DNA of 12,537 nt from Pseudomonadota bacterium (GTDB lineage Bacteria; Pseudomonadota; Gammaproteobacteria; Burkholderiales; Burkholderiaceae_C), in assembly GCA_023396625.1 (NCBI GenBank), contig JAEWVY010000013.1, positions 1 to 12,537 on the forward strand, given 5' to 3'. The notes under the pieces were generated by a model. It had not been told where the DNA came from and did no database searches. It saw only the letters and a list, made by a program, of their open reading frames with translations. This document shows, one piece after another, positions 6,539-12,537 of the stretch. Both the position numbers and the translations under genes were made by a program. The first letter of the stretch is position 1. Every line of letters begins with the position of its first letter.

Positions 6539-6625
6539 GCGCGGGTGGCGAAATTGGTAGACGCACCAGGTTTAGGTCCTGACGCCAGCAATGGTGTGGG
6601 GGTTCGAGTCCCCCCCCGCGCACCA
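6539..6625 (+). tRNA. tRNA-Leu, anticodon TAG
   Basis: The gene is 87 bases long and includes an encoded CCA (6623-6625) after discriminator A6622. The acceptor stem pairs GCGCGGG (6539-6545) with CCCGCGC (6615-6621). The D stem is GCG/CGC (6548-6550, 6562-6564). The anticodon loop is TTTAGGT, with TAG at 6573-6575, which reads CTA and, by wobble, other CTN leucine codons. A long variable arm of class II type (about 6583-6597) closes a GCAA loop. The T stem is five G-C pairs around TTCGAGT. The outermost anticodon-stem pair is C6566 opposite A6582, a mismatch. It sits 19 bases before tig, with no room for a separate tig promoter. Confidence 0.97.
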
Positions 6626-6644
6626 CTAACACGAGAGAAAGCAC

Positions 6645-7958
6645 ATGGCTGTGACCGTAGAAACCCTTGAGAAGCTGGAACGCAAGATGACGTTGACGCT
6701 GCCCGTCGACGTGATTCAGTCCGAAGTGCAGGCGCGGCTCAAGAAGCTGGCCCGGACAGTGAAGATGGACGGTTTTCGCCCCGGCAAGGTGCCGATGAAC
6801 GTTGTCGCGCAGCGTTATGGGTATTCCGTGCAGTACGAGGTCATGAACGACAAGGTGGGGGAGGCATTTGCCAGCGCCGCGAACGAGGCCAAGCTGCGCG
6901 TGGCGGGGCAGCCCAACATCACCGAGAAGGCGGAGTCACCCGAGGGCGAACTGGCTTTTGACGCGGTGTTCGAGGTGTATCCTGAAGTCAAGATCGGTGA
7001 CTTGACCGTGGCTGAGGTCGAGAAACTGAGCGCCGACGTGTCGGACGCGGCCATTGACCGGACCATTGACATTCTGCGCAAGCAGCGGCGCACCTTTGCA
7101 CAGCGCGCGCACGACGCGGCCGCGCAGGACGGCGACCGTGTCACGGTGGACTTCGAAGGCAAGATCGACGGCGAGCCCTTCCAGGGTGGCCGCGCCGAGG
7201 ATTTCCAACTCCTCGTGGGCGAAGGACAGATGCTCAAGGAGTTCGAGGACGCCGTGCGTGGCATGAAGGCGGGCGAAAGCAAGACCTTCCCTCTGGCATT
7301 TCCGGCCGACTACCATGGCAAGGACGTGGCGGGCAAGACGGCGGATTTCCTCGTGACGGTCAAGAAGATCGAAGCGGCCCATTTGCCCGAGGTCAACCCT
7401 GCATTTGCGAAGTCGCTGGGTATCGAGGATGGCACCGTGGAAAGCCTGCGCGCCGATATTCGCAAGAACCTCGAACGTGAGGTCAGGTTCCGCCTGCTTG
7501 CCCGCAACAAGCAGGCTGTGATGGATCTCCTCGTGGCCCATGCCGAACTCGATCTGCCCAAGGCGAGCGTGCAGGCGGAGGTGAACCGCCTTGCCGAAGG
7601 CGCCCGGGCCGAACTCAAGCAGCGTGGCATCAAGGACGCGGACAAGGCACCCATTCCTGACGACCTGTTCAAGCCGCAGGCCGAACGCCGTGTGCGCCTG
7701 GGTCTCGTGGTGACTGAACTCGTCCGCGCCAATGAACTCCACGCCAAGCCCGAGCAGATCAAGGCGCACATCGAGGAGCTGGCTGGCAGCTACGAGAAAC
7801 CCGACGAGGTGGTGCGCTGGTACTACGGCGACAACCGCCGGCTGGCCGAGGTCGAGGCCGTGGTCATTGAGAACAACGTGACCGAGTTCGTGCTTTCGAA
7901 GGTCAAGATCAACGAAAAGACCATCTCGTTCGACGAATTGATGGGTCAGCAGGGATGA
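6645..7958 (+). CDS. tig: Trigger factor, ribosome-associated chaperone and prolyl isomerase
   Basis: The product has 437 residues, close to E. coli trigger factor (432). It docks at the ribosome exit tunnel, shields nascent chains and has peptidyl-prolyl isomerase activity. The N-terminal ribosome-binding signature GFRPGKVP is at residues 43-50, followed by VVAQRYG. The FKBP-type isomerase domain lies at about 147-250 (VDFEGKIDGEPFQGG through VGEGQMLKEFEDAVRGMKAGE to ADFLVTVKKIE). The remaining residues form the helical C-terminal chaperone arms. The start has a purine-rich GAGAGAAAG upstream, eight or so bases before the ATG. The gene follows tRNA-Leu by 19 bases and is probably co-transcribed with it. 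Downstream are clpP, clpX and lon, the usual proteobacterial order. All domains are present. Confidence 0.98.
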   Translation: MAVTVETLEKLERKMTLTLPVDVIQSEVQARLKKLARTVKMDGFRPGKVPMNVVAQRYGYSVQYEVMNDKVGEAFASAANEAKLRVAGQPNITEKAESPEGELAFDAVFEVYPEVKIGDLTVAEVEKLSADVSDAAIDRTIDILRKQRRTFAQRAHDAAAQDGDRVTVDFEGKIDGEPFQGGRAEDFQLLVGEGQMLKEFEDAVRGMKAGESKTFPLAFPADYHGKDVAGKTADFLVTVKKIEAAHLPEVNPAFAKSLGIEDGTVESLRADIRKNLEREVRFRLLARNKQAVMDLLVAHAELDLPKASVQAEVNRLAEGARAELKQRGIKDADKAPIPDDLFKPQAERRVRLGLVVTELVRANELHAKPEQIKAHIEELAGSYEKPDEVVRWYYGDNRRLAEVEAVVIENNVTEFVLSKVKINEKTISFDELMGQQG

Positions 7959-7962
7959 TGAA

Positions 7963-7985
7963 AGGCCGGGGTCCGGCCTGATTTG
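7963..7985 (+). terminator. Hairpin after tig, probable weak terminator
   Basis: A seven-pair stem, AGGCCGG (7963-7969) with CCGGCCT (7973-7979), closes a three-base loop and is followed by GATTTG. It starts four bases after the tig stop. The stem is strong but the T run is short, so termination is probably partial. It would separate the tRNA-tig unit from the heat-shock promoter of clpP. Confidence 0.45.
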
Positions 7986-8008
7986 CTCGTGGGGCTTGTG
8001 GCGGCGGA

Positions 8009-8036
8009 CTTGCGGTCCGTTTCCCAGGCCCCATGT
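8009..8036 (+). promoter_or_regulatory. Heat-shock (sigma32/RpoH) promoter of clpP
   Basis: The -10 element CCCCATGT (8029-8036) matches the sigma32 consensus CCCCATNT at every defined position. The -35 CTTGCGG (8009-8015) matches CTTGAAA in its four most conserved bases, and the spacer is 13 bases. The predicted start is near 8043, leaving a leader of about 46 bases before the clpP ATG. clpP is a sigma32 target in E. coli, which supports the call. The boxes are seen; activity is inferred. Confidence 0.7.
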
Positions 8037-8066
8037 TGCTTGTGGCGGTCGCCTTTTCGGTACAGT
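8036..8066 (+). promoter_or_regulatory. Possible housekeeping promoter of clpP
   Basis: TACAGT (8061-8066) resembles a sigma70 -10 box. TTGCTT (8036-8041) resembles a -35 box but lies 19 bases away, longer than ideal. The predicted start is near 8073, which leaves a leader of about 16 bases with the ribosome site. It would give basal expression beside the heat-shock promoter. The evidence is weak. Confidence 0.35.
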
Positions 8067-8078
8067 ATTTTCATTTGC

Positions 8079-8083
8079 AGGAG
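8079..8083 (+). promoter_or_regulatory. Ribosome binding site of clpP
   Basis: AGGAG lies five bases before the ATG at 8089. It fixes the clpP start. The reading frame is open further upstream to 7996, but the extra 31 codons run through the promoter region and resemble no ClpP sequence. Confidence 0.85.
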
Positions 8084-8088
8084 AAAAC

Positions 8089-8697
8089 ATGAGCGCACTG
8101 GATATTCAAGGGCTGGGCATGATTCCGATGGTGATCGAGCAGTCGGGTCGCGGCGAGCGGTCGTATGACATCTACTCGCGGCTGCTGAAGGAGCGGGTGA
8201 TCTTTCTGGTCGGTCCTGTCAACGACCAAACCGCGAATCTGGTGGTGGCGCAGCTGCTGTTCCTAGAAAGTGAGAATCCTGAAAAGGACATTTCGTTCTA
8301 TATCAACTCACCCGGAGGTTCGGTGTCGGCGGGCATGGCGATTTATGACACGATGAATTTCATCAAGCCGGATGTGTCCACGCTGTGCACCGGGTTTGCC
8401 GCCAGCATGGGGGCATTCCTGTTGGCGGCCGGAGCCAAGGGCAAGCGCTTTTCACTGCCAAACTCGCGCATCATGATTCACCAGCCTTCCGGTGGTGCGC
8501 AGGGTCAGGCGACCGAGATCGAGATCTCGGCACGGGAAATCCTGAAGACGCGTCAGCAGCTCAACAAGATCCTTGCCGAGCGAACGGGTCAGCCGCTGGA
8601 GCGCATTGAGCGTGACACCGAGCGCGACTATTACCTCGATCCGGAGGAGGCGCGCGAGTACGGGCTGGTCGATCAGGTCATCTCCAAGCGGGCCTGA
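8089..8697 (+). CDS. clpP: ATP-dependent Clp protease proteolytic subunit
   Basis: The product has 202 residues, the normal length for ClpP (E. coli 207). ClpP forms a double-heptamer chamber in the cytoplasm that degrades proteins fed to it by ClpX or ClpA. The serine protease triad is complete: S106 in TGFAASMGAFLLAAG, H131 in SRIMIHQPSGG and D180 in ERDTERDYYLDPEEA. The oxyanion-region motif INSPGGSVSAGMAIYDTM is at about 72-89. The product begins MSALDIQGLGMIPMVIEQSGRGERSYDIYSRLL, with a short N-terminal stretch that in relatives is trimmed by self-processing. The start is fixed by AGGAG five bases upstream. It lies under a heat-shock promoter match and is followed by clpX, its ATPase partner, after 110 bases that hold a large hairpin. 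Confidence 0.98.
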   Translation: MSALDIQGLGMIPMVIEQSGRGERSYDIYSRLLKERVIFLVGPVNDQTANLVVAQLLFLESENPEKDISFYINSPGGSVSAGMAIYDTMNFIKPDVSTLCTGFAASMGAFLLAAGAKGKRFSLPNSRIMIHQPSGGAQGQATEIEISAREILKTRQQLNKILAERTGQPLERIERDTERDYYLDPEEAREYGLVDQVISKRA

Positions 8698-8705
8698 CGG
8701 CATAC

Positions 8706-8766
8706 ATGGCAACACGCGCCCGAGGCGCGACCGGTCTTCCGGCCGCGCCTCGGGCGCGTGTTGCAT
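8706..8766 (+). terminator. Very stable hairpin between clpP and clpX (partial terminator or mRNA processing element)
   Basis: Left arm 8709-8729 pairs without a mismatch to 8744-8764 (21 pairs). After one A-C mismatch the stem continues with CCGG/CCGG (8731-8734, 8739-8742) closing a TCTT loop. Two further pairs form at the base if one G is bulged. It begins nine bases after the clpP stop. The following bases, ATTTCGTTAT, are only moderately T-rich, so it is at best a leaky terminator. Each arm is also self-complementary (CGCGCC/GGCGCG), so three smaller hairpins are an alternative fold. The structure is certain; its role is inference. Confidence 0.55.
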
Positions 8767-8771
8767 TTCGT

Positions 8772-8777
8772 TATCAT
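8772..8777 (+). promoter_or_regulatory. Possible -10 element of a clpX promoter
   Basis: TATCAT matches the sigma70 -10 consensus in five of six positions and lies 30 bases before the clpX ATG. The expected -35 position falls within the right arm of the hairpin and shows no match. This is a weak candidate. Confidence 0.25.
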
Positions 8778-8807
8778 TGAACATCTGCGTCACAAGGCAC
8801 CTTCGAC

Positions 8808-10073
8808 ATGGCCGAGAAAAAAGGCACTTCGACCGAGAAAATCCTCTATTGCTCTTTCTGTGGCAAGAGTCAGCACGAGGTGAAGAAGCTGATTGCGGGG
8901 CCATCGGTGTTCATATGCGACGAGTGCATTGAGCTGTGCAATGAAATCATCCGCGACGAGCTTCCATCCGTGGTCGCCGCGGACGCGGCGCGCGGCGATC
9001 TGCCCACGCCGGCGGAAATCAAAATCAATCTGGACAACTACGTGATTGGCCAGGAAAAGGCCAAGCGCACGCTGGCAGTTGCGGTTTACAACCATTACAA
9101 GCGTCTGCGGCACAAGGAAAAGGCGAAAAAGGACGACGTTGAACTGGCCAAAAGCAATATCCTGCTGATTGGCCCCACCGGCTCGGGCAAGACACTGTTG
9201 GCACAGACGCTGGCCCGGATGCTCGATGTGCCTTTCGTCATGGCGGACGCCACGACGCTGACCGAAGCCGGCTATGTGGGGGAGGATGTCGAAAACATCG
9301 TCTCCAAGCTGCTCCAAAGCTGCAATTACGACGTGGAACGCGCGCAGCGGGGCATCGTCTACATCGACGAAATCGACAAGATCTCGCGCAAGTCGGACAA
9401 CCCGTCGATCACGCGCGACGTTTCGGGGGAAGGTGTGCAGCAGGCGCTGCTCAAGCTGATCGAAGGCACCATGGCCAGCGTGCCTCCCCAAGGGGGCCGC
9501 AAACACCCGAATCAGGATTTTCTGCAAGTGGACACGACCAACATCCTGTTCATCTGCGGCGGGGCGTTTGCCGGCCTGGAAAAGGTCATCGAAAATCGCA
9601 CGGAAGCCTCTGGCATCGGTTTTGGCGCGGCGGTCAAGAGCAAGAAGCAGCGCTCGTTGACCGATGTGTTCAACGAAATCGAGCCGGAGGATCTGATCAA
9701 GTTCGGCCTGATTCCGGAACTCGTCGGACGCATGCCGGTGATTGCCGCGCTGGCTGAACTGACCGAAGATGCGCTGGTGCAGATTCTTGTCGAACCGAAG
9801 AACGCGCTGGTCAAGCAATTTGGAAAGCTCCTGGCCATGGAGGGCGTCGACCTCGAGATTCGGCCCTCGGCGCTGACAGCCATTGCCAAGAAGGCGATTG
9901 CGCGCAAGACCGGCGCCCGTGGCCTGCGCTCCATTCTGGAGCAGGCGCTGATCGATACCATGTTTGAGTTGCCCAACACCTCGAACGTGGAGAAGGTGGT
10001 GGTGGATGAGTCCACCATCGACGAAAGCAAGCCGCCGCTGCTGGTCTATCGGGAATCTGCCAAGCAGGCGTGA
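8808..10073 (+). CDS. clpX: ATP-dependent Clp protease ATP-binding subunit ClpX
   Basis: The product has 421 residues (E. coli ClpX 424). ClpX is a hexameric AAA+ unfoldase that recognises tagged substrates, unfolds them and threads them into ClpP. The N-terminal zinc-binding domain has C15, C18, C37 and C40. Walker A is GPTGSGKT (122-129), Walker B IVYIDEID (183-190), and pore loop 1 GYVGED (155-160). The RKH loop is at 231-233, the IGF loop that docks on ClpP at 270-272, an arginine finger candidate is R308 in VGRMP, and sensor 2 is GARGLRS (369-375). All are intact, so it should be fully functional. An AAGG lies ten bases before the ATG, a rather long spacing. No heat-shock promoter precedes it, so heat induction would have to come by read-through from clpP. 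Confidence 0.98.
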   Translation: MAEKKGTSTEKILYCSFCGKSQHEVKKLIAGPSVFICDECIELCNEIIRDELPSVVAADAARGDLPTPAEIKINLDNYVIGQEKAKRTLAVAVYNHYKRLRHKEKAKKDDVELAKSNILLIGPTGSGKTLLAQTLARMLDVPFVMADATTLTEAGYVGEDVENIVSKLLQSCNYDVERAQRGIVYIDEIDKISRKSDNPSITRDVSGEGVQQALLKLIEGTMASVPPQGGRKHPNQDFLQVDTTNILFICGGAFAGLEKVIENRTEASGIGFGAAVKSKKQRSLTDVFNEIEPEDLIKFGLIPELVGRMPVIAALAELTEDALVQILVEPKNALVKQFGKLLAMEGVDLEIRPSALTAIAKKAIARKTGARGLRSILEQALIDTMFELPNTSNVEKVVVDESTIDESKPPLLVYRESAKQA

Positions 10074-10089
10074 AGTCCCGATGCCCGGG

Positions 10090-10112
10090 CGCCACCTTTC
10101 GATGGGTGGGCG
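10090..10112 (+). other. Small stem-loop in the clpX-lon gap
   Basis: CGCCACC (10090-10096) pairs with 10105-10112 in seven pairs around one bulged G, with an eight-base loop. No T run follows, so it does not look like a standard terminator. It lies just upstream of the lon heat-shock promoter. A function is not evident. Confidence 0.3.
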
Positions 10113-10120
10113 AGAAATGC

Positions 10121-10148
10121 CTTGAAATCGCGCCGGGCAGGGCCATCT
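10121..10148 (+). promoter_or_regulatory. Heat-shock (sigma32/RpoH) promoter of lon
   Basis: The -35 CTTGAAA (10121-10127) is a perfect sigma32 consensus. After a 13-base spacer, GGCCATCT (10141-10148) matches CCCCATNT in all but its first two positions. The predicted start is near 10155, about 20 bases before the lon ATG. A strong ribosome site, AAGGGGGA (10163-10170), lies in that leader. lon is a classic heat-shock gene in E. coli, which supports the assignment. Confidence 0.72.
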
Positions 10149-10174
10149 TCAACGGATAACTCAAGGGGGAACCC

Positions 10175-12537
10175 ATGTCTGGACATACACCGCTGCCTGC
10201 CGCTCCGCTGACCCTGCCACTGCTGCCGTTGCGCGATGTGGTGGTGTTTCCGAACATGGTGATCCCATTGTTCGTGGGAAGGCCCAAGAGCATCAAGGCA
10301 CTCGAAGCAGCCATGGAGGCCGAGCGCCGCATCATGCTGGTGGCGCAGAAGACGGCGGCCAAGGATGAGCCCGCGGTGACCGACATGTTCGAGGTGGGCT
10401 GTGTGTCCACCATTCTGCAAATGCTCAAGCTCCCGGACGGCACGGTGAAGGTATTGGTCGAGGGGCAGCAGCGTGCCACGGTCAGTCAGATCGACGACGG
10501 CGAATCGCATTTCACGGCGACGGTGATGCCACTGGCGCTTGGCGACGACAGTTCCGCAGCCAGTGAAATCGAGGCCCTGCGCCGGGCGGTCATGCAGCAG
10601 TTCGACCAGTATGTCAAATTGAACAAAAAAATCCCGCCAGAGATCCTGACATCCATTTCGAGCATCGATGATCCCGGGAGGCTTGCGGACACGATCGCGG
10701 CGCATCTGCCGCTCAAGCTCGAAAACAAGCAACTGGTGCTCGATTTGGCCGATGTCCGGGCGCGGCTGGAAAACCTGTTCGAGCAACTCGAGCGAGAGGT
10801 TGAAATCCTCAATGTGGACAAGAAAATCCGGGGGCGTGTGAAGCGCCAGATGGAGAAAAATCAGCGCGACTTCTATCTCAACGAGCAGGTCAAAGCCATC
10901 CAGAAGGAACTGGGCGAGGGGGAGGAAGGCGCGGACATCGAGGAAATCGAGAAGAAGATCAAGGCGGCAAAAATGCCAGCCGAGGCAAGAAAGAAGGCTG
11001 AAGGGGAGCTCAAAAAACTCAAGCTCATGTCACCCATGTCGGCGGAAGCCACGGTGGTGCGCAATTACATTGATACCTTGGTGGGCTTGCCATGGAGCAA
11101 GAAGACAAAGATCAAGCATGATCTGGCCTACGCCGAAACCGTTTTGAACGAGGACCACTATGGTCTGGACAAGGTGAAAGATCGCATCCTCGAATACCTC
11201 GCGGTCCAGCAGCGCGTGGACAAGGTCAAGGCGCCCATCTTGTGCCTGGTGGGTCCACCCGGTGTGGGAAAGACCTCGCTGGGTCAATCGGTGGCGAAGG
11301 CGACCGGCCGGAAATACGTACGCATGGCGCTGGGTGGCATGCGCGATGAAGCGGAGATCCGCGGGCACCGGCGCACCTACATCGGGGCCATGCCGGGCAA
11401 GGTGCTGCAGAGTCTGGCCAAGGTCGAAACCCGCAATCCATTGTTTCTGCTCGACGAGATCGACAAACTCGGGACTGACTTCCGCGGCGACCCCTCCAGT
11501 GCCTTGCTGGAGGTGCTGGATCCGGAGCAGAACCACACCTTCGCTGATCACTACGTCGAGGTGGATTTCGATTTGTCCGATGTGATGTTCGTGGCGACAT
11601 CGAACTCCATGAACATTCCACCGGCCCTGCTCGATCGCATGGAGGTCATTCGCCTGTCGGGATACACCGAGGACGAGAAGACCAGCATCGCCATCAAGTA
11701 TCTGCTTCCCAAGCAGATGAAGAACAACGGGGTCAAAAACGAAGAACTGTCTGTTTCCGAGGCGGCCATTCGCGACATCGTGCGTTATTACACCCGTGAA
11801 GCGGGGGTGCGTTCGCTGGAGCGCGAGTTGTCCAAGATTTGCCGCAAGGTCGTGAAGGCCTTGCAGCTGAAGAAAATGGCGACGCCGGTGCATGTGTCGG
11901 CGGACAATCTCAATGAGTTTTTGGGTGTTCGCAAGTTTTCCTATGGCCGCGCGGAAAACCAGAATCAGGTCGGCCAGGTGGTTGGTCTTGCCTGGACCGA
12001 GGTGGGCGGAGATTTGCTGACCATCGAGGCGGCGACGATGCCAGGCAAGGGGGTCATCACGCGAACCGGCATGCTGGGGGATGTGATGAAAGAATCTGTC
12101 GAAGCGGCGCGTACCGTCGTGCGCAGTCGGGCCGGGCAGCTGGGCATCCGGGACGAAATGTTCGAGAAACGCGACATCCATATCCACGTGCCTGATGGCG
12201 CGACCCCAAAGGATGGGCCGAGTGCGGGCGCGGCGATGACCACCGCGTTTGTTTCTGCGCTCACGGGCATTCCTGTTCGCGGGGATGTGGCCATGACGGG
12301 CGAGATCACCCTGCGAGGCGAGGTCACGGCGATTGGCGGACTGAAGGAGAAGCTGCTGGCTGCCCTGCGTGGGGGCATCAAGACGGTCCTGATCCCCGAT
12401 GAAAATCTGAAGGATCTTCAGGAGATCCCGCAGAATGTCAAGGAGGGCCTTGAGATCATTGCGGTGAAATGGATCGACCAGGTGTTTGACGTCGCTTTGG
12501 AAAGAAAGCCGCAACCCCTGACCGAGGAGGATGTGAC
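10175..12537 (+). CDS. lon: ATP-dependent Lon protease, lacking only its extreme C terminus in this window
   Basis: The frame is open from the ATG to the window edge, 787 codons plus two bases. E. coli Lon is 784 residues, so only a short tail and the stop are missing. Lon is a homohexameric cytoplasmic AAA+ serine protease that removes misfolded and short-lived regulatory proteins. The N-terminal substrate-binding domain starts with LPLLPLRDVVVFPNMVIPLFVGR. A charged coiled coil (about 220-290) precedes the AAA+ module: Walker A GPPGVGKT (360-367) and Walker B LFLLDEID (423-430, D427 and E428). The protease domain carries the catalytic dyad S683 in DGPSAGAAM and K726 in IGGLKEKLLAA. A strong ribosome site precedes the ATG, and a heat-shock promoter match lies just upstream. 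All key residues are present. Confidence 0.98.
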   Translation, partial: MSGHTPLPAAPLTLPLLPLRDVVVFPNMVIPLFVGRPKSIKALEAAMEAERRIMLVAQKTAAKDEPAVTDMFEVGCVSTILQMLKLPDGTVKVLVEGQQRATVSQIDDGESHFTATVMPLALGDDSSAASEIEALRRAVMQQFDQYVKLNKKIPPEILTSISSIDDPGRLADTIAAHLPLKLENKQLVLDLADVRARLENLFEQLEREVEILNVDKKIRGRVKRQMEKNQRDFYLNEQVKAIQKELGEGEEGADIEEIEKKIKAAKMPAEARKKAEGELKKLKLMSPMSAEATVVRNYIDTLVGLPWSKKTKIKHDLAYAETVLNEDHYGLDKVKDRILEYLAVQQRVDKVKAPILCLVGPPGVGKTSLGQSVAKATGRKYVRMALGGMRDEAEIRGHRRTYIGAMPGKVLQSLAKVETRNPLFLLDEIDKLGTDFRGDPSSALLEVLDPEQNHTFADHYVEVDFDLSDVMFVATSNSMNIPPALLDRMEVIRLSGYTEDEKTSIAIKYLLPKQMKNNGVKNEELSVSEAAIRDIVRYYTREAGVRSLERELSKICRKVVKALQLKKMATPVHVSADNLNEFLGVRKFSYGRAENQNQVGQVVGLAWTEVGGDLLTIEAATMPGKGVITRTGMLGDVMKESVEAARTVVRSRAGQLGIRDEMFEKRDIHIHVPDGATPKDGPSAGAAMTTAFVSALTGIPVRGDVAMTGEITLRGEVTAIGGLKEKLLAALRGGIKTVLIPDENLKDLQEIPQNVKEGLEIIAVKWIDQVFDVALERKPQPLTEEDV

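Noticed and set aside
6485..6670. A 61-codon open frame across the tRNA and the start of tig
   Set aside because: It reads straight through the tRNA-Leu gene and overlaps tig out of frame.
7996..8088. Upstream extension of the clpP reading frame by 31 codons
   Set aside because: It covers the promoter region, has no ribosome site, and does not resemble ClpP. The ATG at 8089 has AGGAG five bases upstream.
6936..8090. A 384-codon minus-strand frame opposite tig and the clpP promoter
   Set aside because: It is a shadow of tig with no recognisable domain.
8790..9818. A 342-codon minus-strand frame opposite clpX
   Set aside because: It is a shadow of clpX, which has every AAA+ and zinc-domain motif in place.
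11030..12514. A 494-codon minus-strand frame opposite lon
   Set aside because: It is a shadow of lon. The true lon frame is open through the window edge and carries the catalytic dyad.
6539..12537. The tRNA-tig-clpP-clpX-lon block as a new defence or stress system
   Set aside because: Each protein matches a well-known housekeeping family with normal length and complete active sites, and the gene order is widely conserved in proteobacteria.
1..12537. CRISPR arrays, insertion sequences, integrase or attachment sites, including at the tRNA 3' end
   Set aside because: No spaced direct repeats, transposase or integrase sequence, or repeat of the tRNA 3' end was seen in the window.

Overview
The window is GC-rich chromosomal DNA from a Gram-negative bacterium. 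It most likely comes from a betaproteobacterium of the Burkholderiales, perhaps Comamonadaceae. I infer this from the tRNA-Leu, tig, clpP, clpX, lon order, the hpnCDE squalene genes, the protein sequences and the strong G/C preference at third codon positions. No database search was possible, so the family-level placement is tentative.

Layout. (1) Bases 1-1926, minus strand: hpnC, hpnD and the start of hpnE, transcribed in that order and tightly packed. Together they convert two farnesyl diphosphates through presqualene diphosphate and hydroxysqualene to squalene, the precursor of hopanoid membrane lipids. (2) Bases 1927-2037: a divergent intergenic region with a near-consensus sigma70 promoter firing rightwards and an imperfect palindrome just downstream of its -10 box. 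(3) Bases 2038-6475, plus strand: a two-gene RND efflux operon, a lipoprotein adaptor followed by an inner-membrane pump. No outer-membrane channel or regulator gene lies in the window. (4) Bases 6476-6538: a GC-rich hairpin followed by a T-rich run, probably the terminator of the efflux operon. (5) Bases 6539-12537, plus strand: tRNA-Leu(TAG), trigger factor (tig), clpP, clpX and lon, the last cut by the window edge just before its stop codon. This is a conserved protein-folding and proteolysis block: trigger factor receives nascent chains, ClpXP and Lon degrade damaged and regulatory proteins.

The most informative non-coding signals are in the proteostasis block. clpP and lon are each preceded by a good match to a heat-shock (sigma32/RpoH) promoter, both with a 13-base spacer. 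clpX has no such promoter. Instead, a very stable hairpin of about 25 base pairs, whose arms are themselves self-complementary, separates it from clpP. A second, smaller hairpin lies between tig and clpP. This suggests heat-inducible units with partial read-through from clpP into clpX.

I found no mobile element, CRISPR array, phage gene or unknown protein family. All genes belong to recognised families, so I do not claim a new biological system. The observations worth following are regulatory and structural.
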